NCBI GenBank assembly: GCA_040414495.1
Contig: JBEDUI010000154.1
Location: 9,541 to 73,540 of the forward strand
DNA length: 64,000 bases
Source of the DNA: DATAVB01 sp040414495
GTDB taxonomy: Bacteria; Actinomycetota; Actinomycetes; Mycobacteriales; QHCD01
Reading direction: 5' to 3'
Positions within the stretch are counted from its first letter, which is position 1, and each line of letters starts with the position of its first letter. The notes under the pieces are model-generated. The model did no database searches, was not told where the DNA came from, and saw only the letters and a list, made by a program, of their open reading frames with translations. This document shows positions 1 to 8,456 of this stretch, piece after piece. The translations under genes and the position numbers were made by a program.

Positions 1-9
1 AGCACGCTC

Positions 10-945
10 CTAGCCTCTGTGGTGCGGTTCAGCCCAACCCGATAGGTCCGGTCCGCGCGGCACGATTCGGGTCGGATTGATATTCGGGTGGGTAACGTAG
101 TAATGCCGTTTGATCTGGTCGAAATCGACGGTCTCGCCGAAACCCGGGGTCTGAAAGAGATCGCGCGCATACGCCCAGAGCACCGGCATTTCGGTGAGCT
201 TGTTCCGGTTGCATTTGAAATGGCCGTGATAGACGGCGTCGAATCGCACGAGCGTGGTGAACAAACGGATATCGGCTTCGGTGAGCTGATTTCCCACCAG
301 ATAACGCTGATTCTTGAGGCGCTCGGAAAGCCAGTCCAGCCGGGCGAAGAGGCGATCGAACGCCTCGTCGTAGGCCGATTGCGAGGTCGCGAATCCGCAC
401 CGGTAAACGCCATTGTTGACGTCGGAATAGACGACGTCATTCACCGCGTCGATTTCCGTGCGCAGCTCGACCGGATAAAGGTCGGGCGCGCCGGGACGGT
501 GCAATGCCGTCCATTCGGTTTCGAAATTCAGTGTCAACTGTGGATAGTCGTTGCTGACGATCCGCCGGGTTTGCCTGTCCCACAAGGTCGGTACGGTCCA
601 TCGGCCGGTGTAGTCCGGGTCGCTGGCCAGATAAAGTTCGGACAGATATTCGGCTTCGCTGACCGGGTCGCGACCGTCCGGCGAGAGGCTGAACCGCCAG
701 CCCGCCTCGTCCCGGATCGGGTCAACCACGGTCATCGACATGGCGTCGGTCAACCCGAGCAGGCCGCGCACGATCACCGAACGGTGCGCCCAAGGACAGG
801 CGGCGGAGACGATGAGGTGATAGCGACCGGCCTGCACCGGATAACCGGTCGACCCGTCGGCGCTGACCCGATCGGTGAAATGGTTGCGCTGCCGGGTGAA
901 CTCACCGCGGCGGCCGGTCTCGGCGGCCAGCGGCGCATTAGACAT
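10..945 (-). CDS. Glutathione S-transferase family protein (glutathionyl-hydroquinone reductase type)
   Basis: The 311-residue protein resembles the Xi-class GST/YqjG-ECM4 family, which reduces thiol-conjugated hydroquinones in the cytosol. The N-terminal thioredoxin-like domain carries the family motif CPWAHR with the expected nucleophilic cysteine at residue 50. The helical C-terminal GST domain follows, with the usual segment NQLTEADIRLFTTLVRFD. The ATG at 945 was preferred to an upstream start at 1020 because the earlier one adds 25 residues unlike the family and runs toward the divergent gene. Actinobacteria mostly use mycothiol instead of glutathione, so the real thiol partner is uncertain. 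The family call is firm; the substrate is inferred. Confidence 0.85.
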   Translation of the reverse strand: MSNAPLAAETGRRGEFTRQRNHFTDRVSADGSTGYPVQAGRYHLIVSAACPWAHRSVIVRGLLGLTDAMSMTVVDPIRDEAGWRFSLSPDGRDPVSEAEYLSELYLASDPDYTGRWTVPTLWDRQTRRIVSNDYPQLTLNFETEWTALHRPGAPDLYPVELRTEIDAVNDVVYSDVNNGVYRCGFATSQSAYDEAFDRLFARLDWLSERLKNQRYLVGNQLTEADIRLFTTLVRFDAVYHGHFKCNRNKLTEMPVLWAYARDLFQTPGFGETVDFDQIKRHYYVTHPNINPTRIVPRGPDLSGWAEPHHRG

Positions 946-1022
946 GACGGCACGCTTCAGAACGTAGATCGTCCATGCCGCTAGCATCCCCCGTACAGGG
1001 CGAGAACGCGAGGAGAGCACCG

Positions 1023-1304
1023 GTGATCACTGCGATTGTCATGGTCAAGACCGAGACCGACGCGATCCAGGAGGTCGCCGAGGCGCTGGTGGAAATCCCC
1101 AGCGTCAGCGAGGTCTATTCGGTTTCCGGCAACGTGGACCTGATCGCGATCGTGCGGGTGCGAGAGTTCGACCAGGTCGCGGCCGTGATCGCCGGAGCCG
1201 TCAACAAGGTGCCCGGCGTACGGGAAACCGACTCGCACATCGCCTTCCGCGCCTACTCCCGGCATGACCTGGAGCAGGCCTTCGCGATCGGCTTCGAGGA
1301 GTAG
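1023..1304 (+). CDS. Stand-alone Lrp/AsnC effector-binding (RAM) domain protein
   Basis: This 93-residue protein is one RAM domain (beta-alpha-beta-beta-alpha-beta) of the Lrp/AsnC family without the helix-turn-helix half. The pattern ITAIVMVKTE, then VSEVYSVSGNVDLIAIV, then VPGVRETDSHIAF is typical of these small ligand-binding proteins, which oligomerise and bind amino acids. The GTG at 1023 is chosen because GAGGAG lies just upstream and the product then starts at the first beta strand. It is divergent from the GST gene and convergent with trpD. A regulatory or amino-acid-sensing role is inferred from the family only. Confidence 0.85.
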   Translation: MITAIVMVKTETDAIQEVAEALVEIPSVSEVYSVSGNVDLIAIVRVREFDQVAAVIAGAVNKVPGVRETDSHIAFRAYSRHDLEQAFAIGFEE

Positions 1305-1329
1305 TTAGGGCTGTCTCAAACGACTCGCC

Positions 1330-2382
1330 CTAGCCAGCGGCAAGCTTCTGGGTCAACGCCACCCAGTTGTCCAGCACCCGGCTCGCGGCCCCGTTGTCGA
1401 TGGCCTGCCCGGCCCGTTCCAGCCCGGCGCGCAACGCCTCGACCGGTCCGCCAGCCAACCCGTCGTACGCCGCGATGGCCGCCGCCGCGTTGAGTGCGAC
1501 CGCGTCGCGGACCGGACCGCGCTCGCCGGCCAGTACGGCCCGGGCCACCCCGGCGTTGTGCTGGGCGTCGCCACCACGCAACGCCTCGATGCTCGCCCGC
1601 GGTACGCCGATATCGGCCGGATCGAACACGCACTCGCTGATCGACCCGGCGACCACCGCCCACAACCGCGAGGTGGTGGTCGTCGTCAACTCGTCCAACC
1701 CGTCCTCGCCGCGGAACACCAACGCCGTGGTGCCGCGCTGAGCGAACACCTCGGCCAGCACGCCGGCCATGGCCGGATCAGCGCACCCGGCGGCCGACGC
1801 CGGCGGTTTGGCCGGATTCGTCAGCGGGCCAAGCACGTTGAATACCGTCGGTACGCCCAACTCGCTGCGCGGCCCGGCGGTGTACCGGAACGCCGGATGG
1901 AACCGCGCCGCGAAACAGAACCCGATGCCGACCTCGGCCACGCACTGGGCGACCTGCTCGCCGAGCAGGTCGATGTTGACCCCCAATGCCTCCAACGTGT
2001 CGGCCCCACCGGCCAACGACGAGGCGGCCCGGTTGCCGTGCTTGACCACCCGCGCCCCGGCCGCGGCCGCGACGATCGCGCCCATGGTCGAGATGTTGAC
2101 CGTATGCGCGCCATCGCCGCCCGTACCGACCAGATCCACGGCGCGACCGGGAATCGCGATCGGTTCGGCGAAGCTCAGCATCGACTCGGCCAGCCCGGCC
2201 AATTCCGGCGCGCTGGCGCCCTTGGCTCGCAGGGCCACCGCGAAACCGGCGATCTGGGCCGGCGTGGCGGCACCGGACATGATCTCGGTCATGGCCCAGC
2301 GGGTGTCCTCGCTGGCCACGGTCTCGCCCGCGAGCAACGCGCCGAGCAACGCCCGCCAACTCGTGCGACCGGACTCGGTCAC
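1330..2382 (-). CDS. trpD: Anthranilate phosphoribosyltransferase
   Basis: TrpD transfers the phosphoribosyl group of PRPP to anthranilate, the second step of tryptophan synthesis. The 350-residue product has the PRPP-binding loop GTGGDG near residue 86, followed by NIST, and the conserved KHGNRAASS at 114-122. The GTG at 2382 gives the normal family length; a longer start at 2451 would overlap the upstream receiver-like gene by over 60 bp and has no family resemblance. The gene follows the receiver-like gene on the same strand and ends close to the convergent Lrp-like gene. No other trp biosynthesis gene is adjacent; a TrpB2-type gene lies at 52.2 kb. Confidence 0.95.
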   Translation of the reverse strand: MTESGRTSWRALLGALLAGETVASEDTRWAMTEIMSGAATPAQIAGFAVALRAKGASAPELAGLAESMLSFAEPIAIPGRAVDLVGTGGDGAHTVNISTMGAIVAAAAGARVVKHGNRAASSLAGGADTLEALGVNIDLLGEQVAQCVAEVGIGFCFAARFHPAFRYTAGPRSELGVPTVFNVLGPLTNPAKPPASAAGCADPAMAGVLAEVFAQRGTTALVFRGEDGLDELTTTTTSRLWAVVAGSISECVFDPADIGVPRASIEALRGGDAQHNAGVARAVLAGERGPVRDAVALNAAAAIAAYDGLAGGPVEALRAGLERAGQAIDNGAASRVLDNWVALTQKLAAG

Positions 2383-2386
2383 GAGG

Positions 2387-2809
2387 TCACCGCACCGGTA
2401 GCGCGCCGGAACGGTCGCGCAGCAGACCCGACACGGTCTCGGCCGCCACAACCGGGTCCAGCGGCGCGACCAGGACGGCGTCGGCCTGCGACCAGGTCGC
2501 CAGCCAGCGGTCGTCCCGCCGCGCGATCACGATGCAGATGTCCGGGCAGTCCTCGATTTCGTTCTTCAACTGCCGGCAGATGCCCATGCCACCGGTCGGC
2601 TGGGCCTCACCGTCGAGGATCAGCAGGTCGATCTCGCCCGCGTCGACCTGCGCCACGACCTCATCGCCGGTGGTGCACTCGAGGTACTCGATCCGGCCCA
2701 GATCGGCCGCCGGGCGCCGCCCGACCGCGAACCGGACGTCCTCCCGGAACTGGGGGTTGTGGCTGAAGACGACGACGTTGTGCGTGCCGTCACCGGTCGC
2801 AGTGCTCAT
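2387..2809 (-). CDS. Response-regulator receiver-like protein
   Basis: The 140-residue protein has the alternating strand/helix pattern of a CheY-like receiver: VVVFSHNP at the start, LLILDGEAQPTGGMGICRQLK around the third strand, and ICIVIARRDD at the fourth. The aspartate of LILDGE sits where the phospho-acceptor is expected. The N-terminal acidic pair and the conserved lysine of true receivers are not obvious, so it may be a degenerate receiver. No output domain follows. It lies directly upstream of trpD and is divergent from ctaE. Its partner is unknown. The start has GAGGAG a short way upstream of the ATG. Confidence 0.75.
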   Translation of the reverse strand: MSTATGDGTHNVVVFSHNPQFREDVRFAVGRRPAADLGRIEYLECTTGDEVVAQVDAGEIDLLILDGEAQPTGGMGICRQLKNEIEDCPDICIVIARRDDRWLATWSQADAVLVAPLDPVVAAETVSGLLRDRSGALPVR

Positions 2810-3107
2810 TGCTCGCTCCTCGGGCAGATTCCGCGACGTGACGTCCGCGCGCGATCAATACCTCTACTACCACTATCAACGCTCGCATCCTATCCAGCCG
2901 CTGCCACCGGACTCCGAGCCGACACCGCACCAGGATTCGTACCGCGACCCTGTCCGATTCGTACGAAACCCTTGGCAGTCGACAGTGGACAGACGTACGC
3001 AAGGCGTAACCCAGTGGGCCGGGACAAGTTGCGCACCCCACATCACAATCCCCATCACAGGGCGCCACACCGCCCCGGAACAGGGACGCCATAAGCGAAG
3101 GGCCATA
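2810..3107. promoter_or_regulatory. Divergent promoter region between the receiver-like gene and ctaE
   Basis: This 298-bp stretch between two divergent genes holds no convincing gene and should carry both promoters. It has a lower GC content than its surroundings. The only distinct motif I see is a near-palindrome with a GTGGACA right half at 2977-2991, related to sites at 25.6 and 34.0 kb. Confidence 0.5.
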
Positions 3108-3737
3108 ATGACGCGCGTGACAACGGCTACCGATCTCCAGCCCGAGCCATCACCTTTCGACACCGGGCGCGTCCACTCGCTGACCCGACCCAACATGGTC
3201 AGCGTCGGCACGATCGTGTGGCTGTCGTCGGAGTTGATGTTCTTCGCGGGCCTCTTCGCCATGTACTTCACGGTGCGCTCGGCCCACCAGCATGACTGGC
3301 CCGAGCCGCCGACCCACCTCGACATCCGCTACGCGCTGATCTTCACCGTCATCCTGGTGCTCTCCTCGGTCACCTGTCAGTTCGGTGTGTTCGCCGCTGA
3401 GCGCGGCGACGTCTACGGGCTGAGACTGTGGTTCGCCATCAGCTTTCTGATGGGTCTGACCTTCGTCCTCGGTCAGGCGAACGAGTTCCGCATGCTGATC
3501 GAAGAAGGCACCACGATGGGGACATCGGGCTACGGCTCGGTCTTCTACATCACCACCGGCTTCCATGGCTTGCACGTCCTGGGCGGCCTGGCCGCCTTCA
3601 TCTTTCTGTTGATCCGCAGCACCATGGGGCGTTTCACGCCCGCGCAGGCAACCAGCGCGATCGTCGTGTCCTACTACTGGCACTTCGTCGACATCGTGTG
3701 GATCGGCCTGTTCATCACCATCTACGTAATCCAATGA
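3108..3737 (+). CDS. ctaE: Cytochrome c oxidase subunit III
   Basis: This 209-residue subunit of the aa3-type terminal oxidase has five predicted membrane segments. It has the family sequences SSELMFFAGLF near the N-terminus, ITTGFHGLHVLGG in the middle, and YYWHFVDIVWIGLF at the C-terminus. In actinobacteria this gene heads the cytochrome bcc operon, and here qcrC follows after about 85 bp. The protein is thought to form part of the bcc-aa3 supercomplex in the cytoplasmic membrane. The ATG at 3108 matches the family start; there is in-frame sequence upstream but nothing resembling subunit III. Confidence 0.95.
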   Translation: MTRVTTATDLQPEPSPFDTGRVHSLTRPNMVSVGTIVWLSSELMFFAGLFAMYFTVRSAHQHDWPEPPTHLDIRYALIFTVILVLSSVTCQFGVFAAERGDVYGLRLWFAISFLMGLTFVLGQANEFRMLIEEGTTMGTSGYGSVFYITTGFHGLHVLGGLAAFIFLLIRSTMGRFTPAQATSAIVVSYYWHFVDIVWIGLFITIYVIQ

Positions 3738-3822
3738 CCGTCCGTTCACCTGCCCCATTCCGCCCGGTCCGTCCGGGCGATGTCACAGCCTTACCCGGCT
3801 CCCACGTCAGCAAGGTGTGTCG

Positions 3823-4776
3823 ATGACCGACCCGAATTCGCCAGATAGCCCGGAGCGCCCGGGCGGTGGCCTGCTCAGCCGGATCCCGAAGCGGATACCG
3901 AAGCCGCGGGCGGTGCGACTGCCGCGCGGCAAGGTCGCCCGCCGGGCGTCCGGCGCGCTGGCCTTCGCCGTCGCACTGTCAGCCACCGGGCTGATCTACT
4001 CCGCGTTCGCGCCCAGCGGTAGCGCGGCCGACTCGGCCAGCTCCGCGGCGAACGTACGCAAGGGTCAGCAACTGTTCGACCAGACCTGCATCAGCTGCCA
4101 CGGAGCCAACCTGCAGGGCGTCAAGGATCGTGGGCCCAGCCTCATCGGTGTCGGCCAGGCCGCGGCGTACTTCCAGCTGAGCACCGGCCGGATGCCGCTG
4201 GTGCAGCAGGGACCGCAGGCCGACGCGAAGAAGCCGGTCTTCACCGAGGCCCAGATCGAGCAGATCGCGGCCTTCGTCCAGTCCCGCGGCGGCGGCCCGA
4301 CCATCCCCGAGGGCAACCTGCGCAACGACTCGGCGATGGGCCAAGGCGGCGAGCTGTTCCGCCTCAACTGCGCCTCCTGCCACAACTTCGCCGGCAAGGG
4401 TGGCGCGCTGTCCGGCGGCAAGTTCGCGCCGAACCTGAAGTACGCGACGGACAAGCAGATTTACGCCGCGATGCTCTCCGGCCCGGAGAGCATGCCCAAC
4501 TTCGGCGACAACCAGATCACGCCGGAGCAGAAGCGCGCGATCATCAGCTACATCCAGGCTTTGAAGGCGCAGGCCGACCCGGGCGGTAACGGCATCGGCC
4601 GGCTCGGCCCGGTGCCCGAGGGTCTGGTCATCTGGACCGTCGGCATCGGCCTGATGCTGGTCATCATCTACTGGATCGGCGCCAAGGCCGGGGGTCGTCG
4701 TCCGCGATCCGCGGCCGGGCACGATCTGGGCGGGCACGACAGCGATACGGATCGGTCAGGAGGGTCGTCGGAATGA
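3823..4776 (+). CDS. qcrC: Cytochrome bcc complex diheme cytochrome c subunit
   Basis: QcrC carries electrons from the bcc complex to the oxidase in actinobacteria, which lack a soluble cytochrome c. The 317-residue product has a basic N-terminus, a membrane anchor at about 45-62, two heme c sites (CISCH at 89-93 and CASCH at 183-187), and a C-terminal membrane helix at about 267-286. The methionines in MPLVQQG and MPNFG are plausible sixth ligands. The ATG at 3823 is chosen because AAGG lies 7 nt upstream; an in-frame GTG at 3817 would add two residues. The end overlaps qcrA by 4 bp (ATGA). Confidence 0.95.
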   Translation: MTDPNSPDSPERPGGGLLSRIPKRIPKPRAVRLPRGKVARRASGALAFAVALSATGLIYSAFAPSGSAADSASSAANVRKGQQLFDQTCISCHGANLQGVKDRGPSLIGVGQAAAYFQLSTGRMPLVQQGPQADAKKPVFTEAQIEQIAAFVQSRGGGPTIPEGNLRNDSAMGQGGELFRLNCASCHNFAGKGGALSGGKFAPNLKYATDKQIYAAMLSGPESMPNFGDNQITPEQKRAIISYIQALKAQADPGGNGIGRLGPVPEGLVIWTVGIGLMLVIIYWIGAKAGGRRPRSAAGHDLGGHDSDTDRSGGSSE

Positions 4777-5813
4777 ACGACGGATCGGCATCCGAGCCGA
4801 CTCCGGAGGAGCTCGAGGCGATGAGCCGCGAGGAGAAGATGCTGTCCGGCTCCGAAGCCGACGGCGTCCACATCGTGCATCGCCGGGAGCGCTTCCCGGT
4901 TCCGGGCACCCGGGCCGAAAAGCGCGCCGAACGGCAGGTCGCGAGCCTGTTCCTCCTGACCTTCGTCGGCGCCATCGCCTTCATGGTCTGCTACATCGTG
5001 GTGCCGTGGCGGTTCAAGCTCGGCGACAACAACGGCTACAAGTGGTTCACCCCGGTCCTGGGCATCTGCCTCGGCGTCACCCTGCTCGGCATCGGTTGTG
5101 GCGCCGTGTTGTGGGCCAAGAAGCTGATGCCCGAGGAAGAGGTCGTCCAGGAACGGCACGACGGCCCGTCGACTGAGTACGACCGGCAGACGACCGGTGC
5201 CACGATCGTGCAGGGCGTGGTCGACACCGGCATCGGCCGGCGCAAGCTGCTGACCCGCAGCCTGGGTCTGGGCGCCGGCGCGTTCGGCCTGATGGCGCTG
5301 TTCCCGATCATCGGCGGGCTGATCAGGAAGCCGCGCGGCGAGCTCGACAGCACCGCATGGGCCAAGGGCGTACGGCTGGTGCAGTTGGACGGAACGCCGG
5401 TGCGGCCGGGCGACATGGAGCCGGGCAGCCTCGCGACCGTGTTCCCCAACACGCCGGGCGGCAAGACCGCATCGGACACCCCGACCATGCTGATCCGGCT
5501 GCGACCGGACGTGAAGTTCGTACCGCGCAAGGGCCAGGAGGGCTTCCGCTGGGGCGACTACGTCGCGCTGTCGAAGATCTGTACGCACCTGGGTTGCCCG
5601 GTCTCGCTGTACGAGCAGCAGACCAACCGCATCCTGTGCCCCTGCCACCAGTCGCAGTTCGACGTGCTGCAGGACGGCAAGCCGGTCTTCGGTCCGGCCA
5701 CCCGGCCGCTGCCGCAGCTGCCCATCACCGTCGACAATGAGGGCTACTTCATCGCCCGAAGCGACTACATCGAGCCTGTCGGACCGGCCTTCTGGGAGCG
5801 GAAGAACCCATGA
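4773..5813 (+). CDS. qcrA: Cytochrome bcc complex Rieske iron-sulfur subunit
   Basis: QcrA carries the 2Fe-2S cluster that accepts electrons from menaquinol. The 346-residue protein has three membrane segments (about 58-78, 92-115 and 163-184), as usual for actinobacterial QcrA, with the Rieske domain at the C-terminus. Cluster motifs are CTHLGC (C270, H272, C275) and CPCHQS (C289, C291, H292). A twin-arginine-like pair, GRRKLLTRS, precedes the third helix, consistent with Tat-assisted insertion of that domain known for this family. It overlaps qcrC and qcrB by 4 bp each, so the three are likely translationally coupled. Confidence 0.96.
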   Translation: MNDGSASEPTPEELEAMSREEKMLSGSEADGVHIVHRRERFPVPGTRAEKRAERQVASLFLLTFVGAIAFMVCYIVVPWRFKLGDNNGYKWFTPVLGICLGVTLLGIGCGAVLWAKKLMPEEEVVQERHDGPSTEYDRQTTGATIVQGVVDTGIGRRKLLTRSLGLGAGAFGLMALFPIIGGLIRKPRGELDSTAWAKGVRLVQLDGTPVRPGDMEPGSLATVFPNTPGGKTASDTPTMLIRLRPDVKFVPRKGQEGFRWGDYVALSKICTHLGCPVSLYEQQTNRILCPCHQSQFDVLQDGKPVFGPATRPLPQLPITVDNEGYFIARSDYIEPVGPAFWERKNP

Positions 5814-7486
5814 CAGATACCGCATCACGGGCACGACAGCGCGGCGGTACGCCGCCCGTCCGGCGCAAGGGCAAGCCCAGTCCGCTCGCCCAGGCCGGCA
5901 TCGAGGTAGACGAGCGCCTTCCGTACGCCAAAGGCACCCGGAGCCTGCTGAACAAGGTCTTCCCGGACCACTGGTCGTTCATGTTGGGCGAGATCGCGCT
6001 CTACTCGTTCATCATCCTGCTGTTGACCGGTACGTACCTGACCTTCTTCTTCGACGCCTCGATGGGCGAGGTCAAGTACAACGGCAGCTACACCCCGCTG
6101 CGCGGCATCGACATGTCCCAGGCCTACGCCTCGACGTTGAAGATCTCCTTCGACGTCCGCGGCGGCCTGATCATGCGGCAGATCCACCACTGGGCGGCGC
6201 TGCTGTTCGTGGCCGCGATGCTGGTGCACATGCTCCGGGTGTTCTTCACCGGCGCGTTCCGTAAGCCACGCGAGACCAACTGGCTGATCGGGTCGACGCT
6301 ACTGATGCTGGGCATCGTCGAGGGCTTCATCGGATACGGCCTGCCGGACGACCTGCTCTCCGGTACTGGTCTGCGGATCACCGAAGGAATCATTCAATCC
6401 ACGCCCATTGTGGGTACGTGGTTGGCCTTCCTGATCTTTGGAGGTGAGTTTCCCGGCACCGAGATTGTCGGGAGGTTCTATATCCTCCACGTGCTGCTGA
6501 TACCGGGCATCATTCTGGCGTTGATAGCGGTACACATCGCCTTAGTCACGGTCCAGAAACATACGCAGTTCCCTGGCCCGGGGCGTACCGAAAACAACGT
6601 GATCGGCGAGCGGGCACTGCCGACCTACGGTGCCAAGGCCACCGGCTTCTTCATGATCGTGTTCGGTGTCCTGGCGCTGCTCGGTGGTCTGTTCCAGATC
6701 AACCCGATCTGGTTGTACGGGCCGTATAACCCGTCACAGGTATCGGCTGGTTCGCAGCCGGACTGGTATTTCGGCGCGTTCGACGGCATCGTCCGGCTCT
6801 GGCCGGCGTGGGAGACACGATTCCCCGATTACACGATCCCGGCGGCATTCTGGGCCGTTCAGATACCCACGATCGTGATCGTCGGAATGATCTTCTATCC
6901 GATGATCGAGCGAAAACTCACCAAGGACAACGCCCACCACAATCTGCTGCAGCGGCCGCGTGACGTACCGGTCCGCACCGGCATCGGCGTGATGGGGCTG
7001 TTGTTCTACGGCGTGCTGGTGGCCTCCGGTGGGAACGACGTCATCGCCGACAAGTTCGACATCAGCTTGAACGCGATGACCTGGATCGGCCGTATCGGCT
7101 TGATCGTGCTACCGCCGATCGGTTACTGGGTGACGTACCGGATCTGCCTCGGCCTGCAGATGCACGACCGTGAGGTGCTCGAACACGGCATCGAAACGGG
7201 CATCATCAAGCGGCTGCCCTCCGGTGAGTTCATCGAGGTGCACCAGCCGCTCGGCCCGGTCGATTCGCATGGTCACGGCCAGCTGCAGTACGCCGGCTCC
7301 CCGGTCCCGAAGAAGATGAACACGTTCGGTGGTGTTGGTCGCCGGATGATCGGCTTCTTCCGGCCGGTGGCTGAGCTGCCGCGGCCCGCTGAGCACGGCG
7401 AGGCGGAGGGTCAGCGCGAGCTGGCCGGTTCCGGTTCGACCACGGGTTCGTCCTCGGATTCCGGTACGGAGTCAAGCGAGCACTGA
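5810..7486 (+). CDS. qcrB: Cytochrome bcc complex cytochrome b subunit
   Basis: The 558-residue cytochrome b holds both b hemes and the quinol sites of the bcc complex. Family features are RQIHHWAALLFVAAMLVHMLR with the paired histidines, GFIGYGLPDDLLSG, and a PDWYFG motif in place of the mitochondrial PEWYFL. The C-terminal tail after about residue 420 is the long hydrophilic extension usual in actinobacteria. Codon 245, at 6542-6544, is TTA, a rare codon in such DNA, within a stretch (about 6380-6600) whose third positions are less GC-rich than the rest. A strong terminator follows at 7501. Confidence 0.96.
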   Translation: MTDTASRARQRGGTPPVRRKGKPSPLAQAGIEVDERLPYAKGTRSLLNKVFPDHWSFMLGEIALYSFIILLLTGTYLTFFFDASMGEVKYNGSYTPLRGIDMSQAYASTLKISFDVRGGLIMRQIHHWAALLFVAAMLVHMLRVFFTGAFRKPRETNWLIGSTLLMLGIVEGFIGYGLPDDLLSGTGLRITEGIIQSTPIVGTWLAFLIFGGEFPGTEIVGRFYILHVLLIPGIILALIAVHIALVTVQKHTQFPGPGRTENNVIGERALPTYGAKATGFFMIVFGVLALLGGLFQINPIWLYGPYNPSQVSAGSQPDWYFGAFDGIVRLWPAWETRFPDYTIPAAFWAVQIPTIVIVGMIFYPMIERKLTKDNAHHNLLQRPRDVPVRTGIGVMGLLFYGVLVASGGNDVIADKFDISLNAMTWIGRIGLIVLPPIGYWVTYRICLGLQMHDREVLEHGIETGIIKRLPSGEFIEVHQPLGPVDSHGHGQLQYAGSPVPKKMNTFGGVGRRMIGFFRPVAELPRPAEHGEAEGQRELAGSGSTTGSSSDSGTESSEH

Positions 7487-7500
7487 GTTAACGGCACCAA

Positions 7501-7535
7501 GGGCCGGGCACCGAATTTCGGTGCCCGGCCCTTTT
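7501..7535 (+). terminator. Rho-independent terminator of the ctaE-qcrCAB operon
   Basis: A perfect 15-bp inverted repeat, GGGCCGGGCACCGAA and its complement, is separated by one base and followed by TTTT. It lies 14 bp after the qcrB stop codon. Confidence 0.93.
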
Positions 7536-7623
7536 CGTTGTCTAGCCAGCCGCTCGCGCTTGTGTACCCGTCGTTTACACCGCCGAGATCTGCGCCGTCA
7601 GGCTCGCTCGTGCGGGCGACCGA

Positions 7624-7749
7624 CGACCAGCGACCAGCGACCGGCAACAGGCGACCAGCGACCGGCAACAGGCGACCGGCAACAGGCGACCGGCAACGAG
7701 CGACCGGCAACGAGCGACCGGCAACCGGCGGCCGACGACCAGCGACCAG
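7624..7749. repeat. Heptanucleotide tandem repeat, 18 units
   Basis: Eighteen consecutive 7-bp units fit the consensus CRACCRG (examples CGACCAG, CGACCGG, CAACAGG, CAACGAG) without any change of register. Because 7 is not a multiple of 3, the unit does not encode a constant peptide in a single frame, and no gene with a start signal covers it. It lies downstream of the qcr terminator. Confidence 0.92.
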
Positions 7750-7843
7750 CGCAATCGCACTTCGGTTCGCCGAACCACCAATGCTCCACAGACGGCCCGC
7801 CCGCCAAGCCCCGGCGGGCAATCCTGCCCTGCCTCGCCACCAC

Positions 7844-7880
7844 CTGTGACACTGCTCCGTACGTTGGAGCAGAGTCACAG
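7844..7880. repeat. Dispersed palindromic element, copy 1
   Basis: This is a 37-nt imperfect palindrome with arms CTGTGACACTGCTCC and GGAGCAGAGTCACAG around a 7-nt loop, with one A:A mismatch. Nearly the same element occurs at 30765 and a degenerate copy at 61169. There is no T-run and no gene ends nearby, so it does not look like an ordinary terminator here. Confidence 0.85.
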
Positions 7881-7890
7881 GGCGCGGTTG

Positions 7891-7980
7891 GGCGTCCGTT
7901 GGGTTGGGCGTCCGGGGTTAGGCGTCCGTTGGGTTGGGCGTCCGGGGTTGGGCGTCTGTTGGGTTGGGCGTCGGCCGTTG
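7891..7980. repeat. 30-bp tandem repeat, three copies
   Basis: Three adjoining 30-bp units start at 7891, 7921 and 7951, each beginning GGCGTCYGTTGGGTTGGGCG. The first two differ at one base and the third is diverged at its end. A partial unit precedes them. Confidence 0.9.
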
Positions 7981-7985
7981 GTGCG

Positions 7986-8400
7986 GCGAGCGTGACGTGA
8001 AGGTCGTTAGGTGACGCGACGCCCGACCCCGCATGCAGCGAGCGTGAGGTGAGGGTCGTTGCGAGGCGCAGCCACGAACCCTCAACGCACCGACCGTGAC
8101 GCTACGGTCGACCGACAGCGCAGCCGCCAACCCCCAACGCACCGACCGTGACGTGAAGGTTGAAGGTCGTTGGATAGCACCATCGCCGGACCCGGCCACC
8201 AGCCCTTAGCGCCGCGACCGGGCCGTCAGGGTCGTTGCGTGGCGTCCACCCAACACGCAGCGCACCGACCGTGACGCTACGGTCGACCGACAGCGCAGCC
8301 ACCAACCCTAAGTGCCGCGAGCGTGAGGTGAGGGTCGTTGCGAGGCGCAGCCACCAACCCCCACCGCACCGACCGTGACGTGACGGTCGTCGGACGCCGC
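7986..8400. repeat. Array of about eight degenerate ~50-bp hairpin-bearing repeats
   Basis: Units begin near 7986, 8038, 8088, 8138, 8212, 8262, 8317 and 8366, mostly about 50 bp apart. Two 48-bp copies at 8086 and 8261 differ at one base, and two 44-bp copies at 8038 and 8317 also differ at one base. Three units contain the perfect hairpin CGACCGT-N6-ACGGTCG (8091-8110, 8266-8285, 8370-8389). No coding sequence with family resemblance overlaps. With the two repeats upstream, this accounts for most of the 970-bp gap between qcrB and the next gene. Confidence 0.85.
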
Positions 8401-8456
8401 GGCAGCAACCACCAGCAACCACCCGCCCACTCCCCCATCCCGTAACGTTCCGGGCC

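Noticed and set aside
1306..1332. Terminator between the Lrp-like gene and trpD
   Set aside because: Only a 6-bp stem (TAGGGC/GCCCTA) with a 15-nt loop that covers the trpD stop; too weak.
7986..8400. CRISPR-like array
   Set aside because: Units are degenerate, the supposed spacers resemble one another, lengths vary, and no cas gene is in the window.
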